Assembly: GCA_028285345.1 (NCBI GenBank)
Contig: JANQPT010000032.1
Coordinates: 1 to 64,000 of the forward strand
Source: Planctomycetales bacterium
GTDB lineage: Bacteria > Planctomycetota > Planctomycetia > Planctomycetales > Planctomycetaceae
Reading direction: 5' to 3'
Length of the DNA stretch: 64,000 nucleotides
Part shown: positions 57,616 through 64,000 of the stretch, piece after piece
Position numbering within the stretch: the stretch's first letter is position 1
How the letters are laid out: each line of letters opens with the position of its first letter
Notes under the pieces: generated by a model
The model's input: only the letters and a program-made list of their open reading frames with translations
Databases searched by the model: none
Told to the model about the DNA's origin: nothing
Position numbers and translations under genes: made by a program

Positions 57616-58791
57616 ATGTCTGGCGAGATTGGTATCAGTGAAACGCGGTCGATTGCCGCTGAAGAAATCAAACGGCGCGCGCGCGAGGTGGGCTTTGACC
57701 TAGTGGGGATTGCTCCGGCGGTGACTCCGGGCGGGTTTGCTGATTTTCAGGCGTGGCTGCGGCACTGTTATGACGGTGAGATGCAATATCTCAGCGGGCG
57801 TGAGGCGGCCTATGAGCATCCGGCGCACGTTTTGCCGCGTGTGAAAAGCGTGGTGATGCTGGGGCTCAACTACCGGTCCGCTGAGCCGTCGCCGACCGCG
57901 GGCCGCGTATCGCGCTATGCCTGGGGCGACGCCGATTATCACGACGTGATCCGCGACAAACTGAAACAGTTGAGCGAGCGGGTGCATGAGCTGCTGCCCG
58001 GCTGCCGGACGCGGGGGGTCGTTGACACCGCTCCGCTGCTGGAACGCGATTTCGCGCAACTGGCCGGTTTGGGATGGATCGCCAAGAATACGATGCTGAT
58101 CAACAAGTCGATCGGCAGTTGGACGTTTCTGGCAGCGCTGCTGGTTGATCGCGAATTGGCATATGACGCTCCACAAGAGACCGACCACTGCGGAAGCTGC
58201 ACGCGGTGCCTCGAGGCGTGCCCGACCGACGCGTTTCCGCAGCCGTTTGTGCTGGATGCGAGCAAGTGTATTTCGTATCTGACGATTGAACTCCGCAGCC
58301 CGATTCCGGGTGAGTTACGGGAGGGGATGGGAGATTGGTTGTTTGGCTGCGATATTTGCCAGGAGGTCTGCCCCTGGAACCGCAAAGCGCCCGTCAGTGC
58401 GGAGCCGGCGTTTCAGCCCCGCCAGGATCTGCACCCCGCCGATGCGCTCGGTTTGCTGCGATTGGATGAGGAGGAATTTCGAGCGAAGTTCGGGCACACG
58501 CCGCTGGCGCGTCCCGGCCGCCCTGGTGTGCTTCGCAATGCGGCGATTGTCCTGGGTAATAGCGGCGACCGCCGCGCTATCCCGGCACTGGTTGCGGCAC
58601 TCAACGATCAGGAACCGCTGATTCGCGGCGCGGCGGCTTGGGCGCTGGGGCAAATCGGCGGGGAAGCGGCGCGTGCGGGATTGTTGCGACACGCCGAGAT
58701 GGAAGAAGACGCCGAAGTTCGCCGAGAAATCAAGGACGCGCTCTCGAACGACGTCCAATTTCCCTCAGCCTCCAGCTCCGCCGGGGGTTAA
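57616..58791 (+). CDS. queG: Epoxyqueuosine reductase
   Basis: A 391-aa enzyme that completes queuosine formation in tRNA, using a cobalamin and two 4Fe-4S clusters. Motifs: [48 protein letters not shown], cluster 1 [12 protein letters not shown] and cluster 2 [11 protein letters not shown], followed by a C-terminal HEAT-like repeat ([15 protein letters not shown]). The ATG at 57616 is chosen; the longer frame starts inside the preceding gene. It overlaps the convergent hydrolase gene by 27 bp. Confidence 0.95.
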   Translation: MSGEIGISETRSIAAEEIKRRAREVGFDLVGIAPAVTPGGFADFQAWLRHCYDGEMQYLSGREAAYEHPAHVLPRVKSVVMLGLNYRSAEPSPTAGRVSRYAWGDADYHDVIRDKLKQLSERVHELLPGCRTRGVVDTAPLLERDFAQLAGLGWIAKNTMLINKSIGSWTFLAALLVDRELAYDAPQETDHCGSCTRCLEACPTDAFPQPFVLDASKCISYLTIELRSPIPGELREGMGDWLFGCDICQEVCPWNRKAPVSAEPAFQPRQDLHPADALGLLRLDEEEFRAKFGHTPLARPGRPGVLRNAAIVLGNSGDRRAIPALVAALNDQEPLIRGAAAWALGQIGGEAARAGLLRHAEMEEDAEVRREIKDALSNDVQFPSASSSAGG

Positions 58792-60396
58792 TTCGCGTAC
58801 ACTCGCTCCGGTCCCGACCGGCAAGTCAAAATAAAACACGCGGTTCTGGTCCAGCGGGCCGCCGATCTCCTCTTTGGGGATCAACAGCCGGTCGCCCAGA
58901 ATTGTGCGGCTGTGGATGGTGCCGTCGGGGGCGGTGACGAGGAATTCGGCGGGGTGGACGAAGACGATGTAGTTGCCGTTTTGGCGCGAGCGGGTTTGGA
59001 CGATCGGGTCGTTGCGGCGGGGGCCGAACATGCCGCCGGAGGGGCAGAGCAGGAACTCGGCGCCGTTTTTGTTGAAGCGGCCGACGATCGACTGTTCGGT
59101 CCGGTCGGCGCAGATCATGAGGCCGGTTTTGCCGAACGGCGAGTCGAAGACCAGCGATTTGTCGCCCGGCGTATTGCGAACCAACTCGTGTTGCAGTTTT
59201 TGCTTGCGGTACTTGCCGATCAACTTGCCGTCGGGGTTGATCAACACGGCGGTGTTGTGCCGCTGCTTGCCGTCCGCCTCCATGATGCCCGCGACGAGAT
59301 GAATGTCCAATTCGTCGGCGAGCGCCGCCAACTTTTCGTAGTAGTCGCCACCTGGAATCGGCTCGCCCAATGCGCGATATTTTTTGAGCGGAATCGATTT
59401 GTCGGCGATCGAATAGCCGTCCAGAAACGATTCGGTGGTCATCACAATCTTGGCTCCGTTGGCGGCCGCTTCGCGGATCATTTTTTCCGCGCGGTCGTAG
59501 TTGATCTGCTTCTCGGTGCGGATCCACTTGAGCACAATACCGGCCACCTTGACGGTTTTTTGACCCGGCGAATCGCTCTTTGCCGTTGCAAACCGCGCTT
59601 TGATCCGCGGCGCCAGGAACTCGGCCGTCTCGTCGCCGATGACGTGATAGCCGGCCAGATTGGGATGCCGGTCACGAAACCAGCCGGGGACGTCTTTGAG
59701 CTGGGCGTCGAGCCGGTTGTCCATCACGATCACTTGACCGTTATGGGTGGCCGACGCGGCCAGCAGGTGAAATTGCGGCGGGACTTTCTCCAGGGAGACG
59801 CGGCGGTAGTTGAGCATGTTTGGGCCCGCCTTGAGTTCATCGGCGTAGCGGCGATACATGTCGAGCAGCGGGACCGATTCACTCTTGGCCACGTCGCGTA
59901 CGATGTCGTTGATTTCCTGGTCGCGTTCGTCACCGAAGTAGGGGATGGTTGTCATCAGGATCAACTCAGCGTCCGGATGGTCTTCGCGAAGCTTGGCGAG
60001 CAAATCGCGGATATCTTGCGGGAAGTCCTTGTGAAAATCTTCACGCTTGACGCGGTCGTTTAGGCCGTAGCGGATCAAGATGTAATCGAGACCCGGCAGC
60101 GGCTTGATCTCGCGGTCGTAGCGTCCGGATGAGATCAGACCGTGAATGAATTCGCCGTTGCGGCCTTGGTTGATCACGTTTGTCGCGGGAACGCCGTTGT
60201 CGGACTTGAGCAGGTCGCGCACGACGTGTTCCAAGTGGTGCGCCTTAGGATGAGTCGTGCGGCAGACACTGCCGATGCAGGTGCTGTCCCCCATCAGCAG
60301 AATTTGCAATTTGCCTTCGTGGTCGGCGCGGGCGACGGTCGCTGAGACCGAGATAAGCAGCAGAGCGATGCAAAAACTTTGGCAGCGGCGGGACAT
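58765..60396 (-). CDS. Exported SGNH-hydrolase / carbon-nitrogen hydrolase fusion
   Basis: A 543-aa protein with a signal peptide ([18 protein letters not shown]). Residues 30-265 form an SGNH esterase domain: GDSTC with S38, NQGRNGE, RYGLND, and RHPNLAGYH with the catalytic His. Residues 283-535 form a nitrilase-type domain with E322 (TTESFLDG), K398 (KYRKQK) and C429 (GLMICADRT). Both active sites look complete, so it may cleave an ester and an amide or nitrile in the same substrate outside the cytoplasm. It overlaps queG tail to tail. Confidence 0.9.
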   Translation of the reverse strand: MSRRCQSFCIALLLISVSATVARADHEGKLQILLMGDSTCIGSVCRTTHPKAHHLEHVVRDLLKSDNGVPATNVINQGRNGEFIHGLISSGRYDREIKPLPGLDYILIRYGLNDRVKREDFHKDFPQDIRDLLAKLREDHPDAELILMTTIPYFGDERDQEINDIVRDVAKSESVPLLDMYRRYADELKAGPNMLNYRRVSLEKVPPQFHLLAASATHNGQVIVMDNRLDAQLKDVPGWFRDRHPNLAGYHVIGDETAEFLAPRIKARFATAKSDSPGQKTVKVAGIVLKWIRTEKQINYDRAEKMIREAAANGAKIVMTTESFLDGYSIADKSIPLKKYRALGEPIPGGDYYEKLAALADELDIHLVAGIMEADGKQRHNTAVLINPDGKLIGKYRKQKLQHELVRNTPGDKSLVFDSPFGKTGLMICADRTEQSIVGRFNKNGAEFLLCPSGGMFGPRRNDPIVQTRSRQNGNYIVFVHPAEFLVTAPDGTIHSRTILGDRLLIPKEEIGGPLDQNRVFYFDLPVGTGASVRELTPGGAGG

Positions 60397-60505
60397 GGTT
60401 TCGGCTCCGTGGTGGTCAAAACGACTGCTTGCGCTACTATGATAGCCGGTGAAGAATGGAAACGTCTATCATGACGGCATACGGCAGTTTTCACAAACCG
60501 CGCCA

Positions 60506-61714
60506 ATGAAGCTCGATCGTCAAACACTCACGAAGATGATTCGCGCCGCTTGTGTATTGGAAGCGACGGCGCGCAAGCCGGGGAACGTCCATCCGGAGGC
60601 GGCGTTTGAAGATCTGTGCTATGACGATTTCGTCAGGGCGGGCAACCTTGTCGCGCCGATTCTTGCGGACGCGGAGCGGAACGGCGTAGGAGCGACAATT
60701 CTGGAAGCGGTCACTCAGACGCAAGCGGAGCTCTCTAAGAACGTGAATCTGGGCATCATCTTGCTGCTGGCGCCGCTGGCCGCGGTACCGAGCGAGCAGA
60801 CTTTGGCAGAGGGCCTCCCTCCCTTGCTCCGACGATTGGATCGTCGCGACGCGGAACTGGTCTATGAGGCAATTCGCCGCGCGCAGCCGGGCGGGATGGG
60901 GCACGTCGACGAACAAGATATCGCGCAGGCACCGACGGAGACGCTGCTCGAAGTGATGCAACTCGCGGCGGAACGGGATCAAATTGCCGCTGAGTATGCG
61001 CACGGTTTTCCTGTCGTGTTGGAATATGCCCGCGAGCATTTCGATTGCGCGCAGGAAACGCCGGAGCAATGGAGTGCGGCGATTGTTCATTTGCAATTGA
61101 AGCTGTTGTCGCGGTTCGGCGATTCATTGATTGCCCGCAAGTGTGGACCGGCGACGTCGGAAGAGTGCCGGGACCGGGCGCGAGTCGCGCTGCGTGCGTT
61201 TGAGGAGCGCGGGTCGGTGCAGATATCGGAGATCGGCGCGTTGGACGACTGGTTGCGGGGCGATGGACATCGACGCAATCCGGGGACGACGGCTGATCTG
61301 ATTGCGGCGATCTTGTTTGCCGCGTTTCGGGAGGGTTATGTTGCTCAGATGAGTATTCCACCCCAATCTGGATTGAGACGGCCGGACTTGTCAAAGGAAG
61401 AGTTCTATCAGAATAAATCGATCGTCAAAATCGAGTGGTGGCTCCACTCGTGCGATCTTCCGTCTTTGACTTGGGCTCGGCTGCAAGTTTTTAGCGACGG
61501 AACAGCGGATTCGTGTTTTGATCCAAATGACACGTTGTACGGATTCTCCACTCGCGATTCGGCAAGTCATTTTCTGTCCGAGGATGAGTTCATTGAGCTA
61601 AGCCAGATGGACCACGATGACGAAAAAGAGTACGGTTTTGTGATCGCATCAATCATCCCTCCAGTGTGGCCCTCTGATTCAAATCAAGAGTTCGAGTATC
61701 TTGGGACATATTGA
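60506..61714 (+). CDS. CitG-like triphosphoribosyl-dephospho-CoA synthase with extra C-terminal domain
   Basis: A 402-aa protein. Residues 1-280 resemble the CitG/MdcB family: ATARKPGNVHPEAAFEDLCYDDF, RAQPGGMGHVDEQD, SRFGDSLIARKCG, and NPGTTADLIAAILF. The family moves a triphosphoribosyl group between nucleotides and CoA precursors; no citrate or malonate decarboxylase genes are near. Residues 285-402 (KIEWWLHSCDLPSLTW, CFDPNDTLYGFSTRD) are not CitG; they look like a separate small acidic domain joined in frame. In planctomycetes CitG-like genes occur beside pterin and C1 genes, which matches the next gene but is from memory. Confidence 0.75.
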   Translation: MKLDRQTLTKMIRAACVLEATARKPGNVHPEAAFEDLCYDDFVRAGNLVAPILADAERNGVGATILEAVTQTQAELSKNVNLGIILLLAPLAAVPSEQTLAEGLPPLLRRLDRRDAELVYEAIRRAQPGGMGHVDEQDIAQAPTETLLEVMQLAAERDQIAAEYAHGFPVVLEYAREHFDCAQETPEQWSAAIVHLQLKLLSRFGDSLIARKCGPATSEECRDRARVALRAFEERGSVQISEIGALDDWLRGDGHRRNPGTTADLIAAILFAAFREGYVAQMSIPPQSGLRRPDLSKEEFYQNKSIVKIEWWLHSCDLPSLTWARLQVFSDGTADSCFDPNDTLYGFSTRDSASHFLSEDEFIELSQMDHDDEKEYGFVIASIIPPVWPSDSNQEFEYLGTY

Positions 61715-61722
61715 TGAGTCGC

Positions 61723-61798
61723 GTAGGGTCCGCTGTGCGGACCGAATAAGGAACGCACATTTGTTGTGGCGGTCCGCAGAGCGGACCCTACTTTTTTT
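61723..61798 (+). terminator. Strong hairpin followed by T-run
   Basis: GTAGGGTCCGCTGTGCGGACCG pairs with CGGTCCGCAGAGCGGACCCTAC, with a loop of about 25 bases, followed by seven T residues. It is placed as a terminator of the CitG-like gene. The arms resemble repeated planctomycete intergenic hairpins. Confidence 0.8.
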
Positions 61799-61809
61799 CG
61801 GAAACTGTG

Positions 61810-62301
61810 ATGAATCGTGAACGCTACACCGTCCGCGTGACCAAAGACCACCTCGTATTCAGCGCGGCGCATTTTATTACGTTCAACGGCGATATCTGCG
61901 AACGGCTGCACGGGCACAATTGGCGTGTTGCCGCTGAGATTGCAGGAGAGCTGGACGAGAACCATTACGTGTTCGATTTCATCGCACTGCGGGATGCGCT
62001 GCAGGCGATTGTGGATGAACTGGATCATCGCGTGTTGCTGCCGACCAAGCATGCGGCGATTCGGGTGACTGCCGGAGATTCCGAAGTCGAGGCGACGTTT
62101 GAGGACCGGCGGTGGGTCTTTCCGCGCGAGGATTGCGTGCTGCTGCCGATTGAGAACACGACGGCGGAATTGATTGCCCGTTGGATCGGCGGGCGATTGG
62201 AGTCGACTGTCCGCGCCAAAGCGGGAGCAGCGGTGGAGTCGATTCGCATCGAAGTGGAAGAGAATTTCGGTCAATGGGCGATTTGCGAGATGAAACAATG
62301 A
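61810..62301 (+). CDS. 6-pyruvoyl-tetrahydropterin synthase / QueD-family protein
   Basis: A 163-aa protein. Zinc ligands are visible in FSAAHF and LHGHNW, with a Cys before them (CERLHGHNW). The family motif FDFIALRDALQAIVDELDHR is intact. An insertion of about 25 residues (105-130) sets it apart from classic QueD. Substrates in the family are dihydroneopterin triphosphate or related pterins. It could serve queuosine synthesis (queG is 3 kb away) or pterin-type C1 cofactors. The start is ATG 61810; a GTG one codon upstream is possible. Confidence 0.85.
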   Translation: MNRERYTVRVTKDHLVFSAAHFITFNGDICERLHGHNWRVAAEIAGELDENHYVFDFIALRDALQAIVDELDHRVLLPTKHAAIRVTAGDSEVEATFEDRRWVFPREDCVLLPIENTTAELIARWIGGRLESTVRAKAGAAVESIRIEVEENFGQWAICEMKQ

Positions 62302-62330
62302 AAGCCGACCGCGCGAAGCGATCGGCTTTC
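62300..62330. terminator. Bidirectional hairpin after PTPS gene
   Basis: GAAAGCCGA and TCGGCTTTC form a 9-bp stem around a 13-base loop directly at the stop. There is no T-run on the plus side, so termination is only likely. Confidence 0.55.
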
Positions 62331-62435
62331 AATTGAGCAGTGGCCCGCACTTCCGACTTGGAGTTCTTTGCCTCCGTGCTCGCTTGACGGAAACGGGAGT
62401 CGTCGCCCGGATTCAATCCGGAGCTTCGACATCGA

Positions 62436-62996
62436 TCAGTGCTTGCTGACCGCGGCCACTTGCGTTCCCAACTTTGAATCGTCCTCCGTGCTGTCGGATT
62501 CTTGCGCCTTCGCGGCTTCGATCTCTTCGCGAATGCGGTTGAGCCGCGCTTTGCGGATCGCCCAGCGTTCTTCGCGGAGCCGTTTGCGGTCGTCGCGGCG
62601 GGCTTGGGCTTCCTGTTTGCTGACCCGCGCCGACCGTAACGTCGGAGCGCTCTCTGCCTGTGAACGGCGGGCACGGTTCCACGCAATCCATTGCTGCCGC
62701 CGTTGCTGCAATTGGCGATTCCGTTGTTGCTGCAATTGCATGGCAGTTTGGGCCGCCTGAACCATCGACAACGCGCTCGTTGCTGAGGTGACGCCCGTTC
62801 CGCCCGTTGTGGAGGTTCCAGCAGCGGGGCCCGTTGTGCCGCCTGCTGCTGAGGCGGCGCCTTCGCACATTTGCCCGCAGGCGGTCTCTGGAGCCGCCAA
62901 GACTGCCGCGGCCAGCAACGTAATTCCGGCCGCAACGGTCCGCAAAGAACCGAGTGACGTTGTGGGACCGCTTCGATCCCTGGTTTCAAAGAGCAT
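62436..62996 (-). CDS. Secreted Gln/Arg-rich coiled protein
   Basis: A 186-aa protein. The start at 62996 (MLFETRDRSG) has an AAAGGTG ribosome site. A signal-type segment (VAAGITLLAAAVLAAPETACG) is followed by a Gly/Ala/Thr stretch and a long, highly charged helical region (MQLQQQRNRQLQQRRQQW, then RKRLREERWAIRKARL). No enzymatic motif. It may be a structural or nucleic-acid-binding envelope protein; similar planctomycete proteins are unassigned. Confidence 0.7.
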   Translation of the reverse strand: MLFETRDRSGPTTSLGSLRTVAAGITLLAAAVLAAPETACGQMCEGAASAAGGTTGPAAGTSTTGGTGVTSATSALSMVQAAQTAMQLQQQRNRQLQQRRQQWIAWNRARRSQAESAPTLRSARVSKQEAQARRDDRKRLREERWAIRKARLNRIREEIEAAKAQESDSTEDDSKLGTQVAAVSKH

Positions 62997-63382
62997 ATTT
63001 GCACCTTTCGTAAAGGTTATGGTTGAACCATCTTCGGCCGGCGGCCGCCGCGCGGGTATGCGGGCTCCACGCAGAAAACCGAAGCGGTTCAATGGGTTTC
63101 GAGGGCGGCAGGCAGGCCGGCCGCGACAATCGATTTGCCAAATCTCAATTCACAGTGCACTAGGTATTCCAACGTAGAAGCCGTCGGGTTTTCACTGGAA
63201 GGATGACAAATCTGCGCGGATTGATCGGCGCCACCGAATGAGAAATGTTGGCTCAATTGACTTTGTGAAGCTGCATCGTGATTGACACGGTACGCGTCAC
63301 ATCAAAGAATAAAGTGATGACTAGGCCAGGGAAGTATTAAGCCTGCTCTAATCGCTTCGAGGCACCTTCCAGGATATTTTCG
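62997..63382. other. Upstream region of the truncated sigma gene
   Basis: Contains the promoter-like copy at 63282-63310 of the motif repeated at 63804-63832. No gene was recognised in the rest of this 386-bp gap. Confidence 0.5.
63282..63310 (+). promoter_or_regulatory. Promoter-like motif, copy 1
   Basis: TTGACA (63282-63287), a 17-base spacer and AAGAAT (63305-63310). The -35 is perfect and the -10 matches TATAAT at 4 of 6. It lies 73 bases before the sigma-like gene and is almost repeated at 63804. Confidence 0.6.
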
Positions 63383-63712
63383 ATGCCGGACGAGCACTCC
63401 GAAGCACCCAACGACGACGAACAACGAGGTGATCTTCGCCCGCTGGAGGATACACTCGAACAGAATCGCGATCAGTTTTACCAGTTAGTGGCGTATCACA
63501 TGGATCGCCGCCTGTGGGGCAAGGTGGAACCTTCCGACGTTGTGGAACGATCGTTCACTCAAGCCCGCGCCCGCTTCTCGGAATTCGCGGAACGCAGCTC
63601 GATGCCGGTGTCATTGTGGATCCGGCAGATCACGATGCAGACCTTGATCGACATCCATCGCCGGTACCTCGGCGTACTGAAACAAGACATCGGGGTTTCG
63701 CTGAGACGATAA
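63383..63712 (+). CDS. Truncated ECF-type sigma factor, region 2 only
   Basis: A 109-aa protein matching the first half of the planctomycete ECF family: LVAYHMDRRLWGKVEPSDVVERSF, FSEFAERSSMPVSLWIRQITMQTLIDIHRRYLG, equal to region 2. Region 4 is absent; the frame ends at KQDIGVSLRR, where relatives run on. So it is either a shortened regulator that could bind core polymerase without promoter -35 contact, or a broken gene. Confidence 0.75.
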   Translation: MPDEHSEAPNDDEQRGDLRPLEDTLEQNRDQFYQLVAYHMDRRLWGKVEPSDVVERSFTQARARFSEFAERSSMPVSLWIRQITMQTLIDIHRRYLGVLKQDIGVSLRR

Positions 63713-64000
63713 CGCAAGGCCGCGCGATCGGTTCCACTCGGATCGATTGGAATGGCCGATCGAGAAAGGTTGCCCCATTTGACGCCGCAATGCCTCATCG
63801 TGGTTGACACGGCACGCGTCGCACCAAAGAATGGAGTGTAGGTTAACCCCGGGGGAACTGCAGGCCTGCTCCGATTGCTACACGTCTTTTCAGCCGAAGC
63901 GGGGCGGGCTAAGATTGGCTAAAGCCAGTTTCAAAAGTCATTTGCGCTGGCTCCAGACGCGTGCTGAGTCTGTTAGGCCGTTGAGTCGACGAGTTTCGAA
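63713..64000. other. Right-edge intergenic region
   Basis: After the truncated sigma frame there is no gene to the window end; a repeated promoter block is at 63785-63885. The rest holds nothing I recognise. Confidence 0.4.
63804..63832 (+). promoter_or_regulatory. Promoter-like motif, copy 2
   Basis: TTGACA (63804-63809), 17-base spacer and AAGAAT (63827-63832), in flanking sequence alike to 63270-63355, including ACGCGTC and GCCTGCTC. The gene it would drive lies beyond the window edge. Confidence 0.55.

Noticed and set aside
58912-60063. 383-codon plus-strand frame opposite the hydrolase fusion
   Set aside because: The minus-strand frame has two complete active sites and a signal peptide; the plus frame has no family features.

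Overview
The window looks like a chromosomal segment of a planctomycete. Several family signatures point the same way: two DUF1501 (Tat-type, sulfatase-like) proteins, a DUF1559 prepilin-like protein beside a regulatory-domain lipoprotein, PQQ-type beta-propeller proteins, an ECF sigma factor translationally coupled to a Ser/Thr kinase carrying a formylglycine-generating-enzyme (FGE) type domain, secreted Cys/Pro-rich and Gln/Arg-rich proteins, and a dual-VWA membrane protein. No rRNA, CRISPR array or plasmid origin was seen.

Region 1 (about 1-21.25 kb) reads as an acquired island. It is visibly lower in G+C than the rest. It ends at a tyrosine-recombinase gene lying 190 bp from the 3' end of a tRNA-Leu(GAG) gene, and it carries IS debris: an IS5-type transposase tail interrupted by an IS3-type end, and an IS3-family element whose orfB is broken by four in-frame TAG codons. 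Its cargo is a mostly minus-strand cluster: a Cys-rich lipoprotein, tyrosinase plus a coupled small gene, an unknown protein, a secreted unknown protein, a di-haem cytochrome c with a C-terminal cupredoxin domain, a small beta-domain protein, a subtilisin and an 83-aa protein. A divergent ECF sigma factor/kinase-FGE pair follows, then a pseudopilin-type group. Together these could be a regulated extracytoplasmic oxidative and proteolytic system; that link is inference from context.

Region 2 (21.3-40 kb) is the chromosomal backbone: a PQQ-propeller protein, a sugar isomerase-like TIM barrel, DUF1501, two tandem paralogous small membrane proteins, a second PQQ-propeller lipoprotein, a zinc-ribbon membrane protein, lipB-lipA (the LipB family member lacks its usual catalytic residues), a TetR regulator coupled to a DUF1992 protein, a tRNA-dihydrouridine synthase, an ECF sigma/anti-sigma-like pair, maf and carB.

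Region 3 (40-50 kb) holds an IS630 transposase remnant, a DUF1501/FGE-domain pair, a degenerate response regulator, an overlapping SDR/LRR gene pair, two tandem tRNA-like sequences and a sodium:solute symporter.

Region 4 (50-64 kb) holds a CCAPAP-repeat secreted protein, a squalene-cyclase-fold protein, a large dual-VWA protein, queG, an SGNH-hydrolase/nitrilase fusion, a CitG-like protein with an extra C-terminal domain, a PTPS/QueD-family protein, a secreted coiled Gln/Arg-rich protein and a truncated sigma-70 region-2 protein whose promoter region is repeated downstream. Several hairpin repeats lie in the intergenic gaps.
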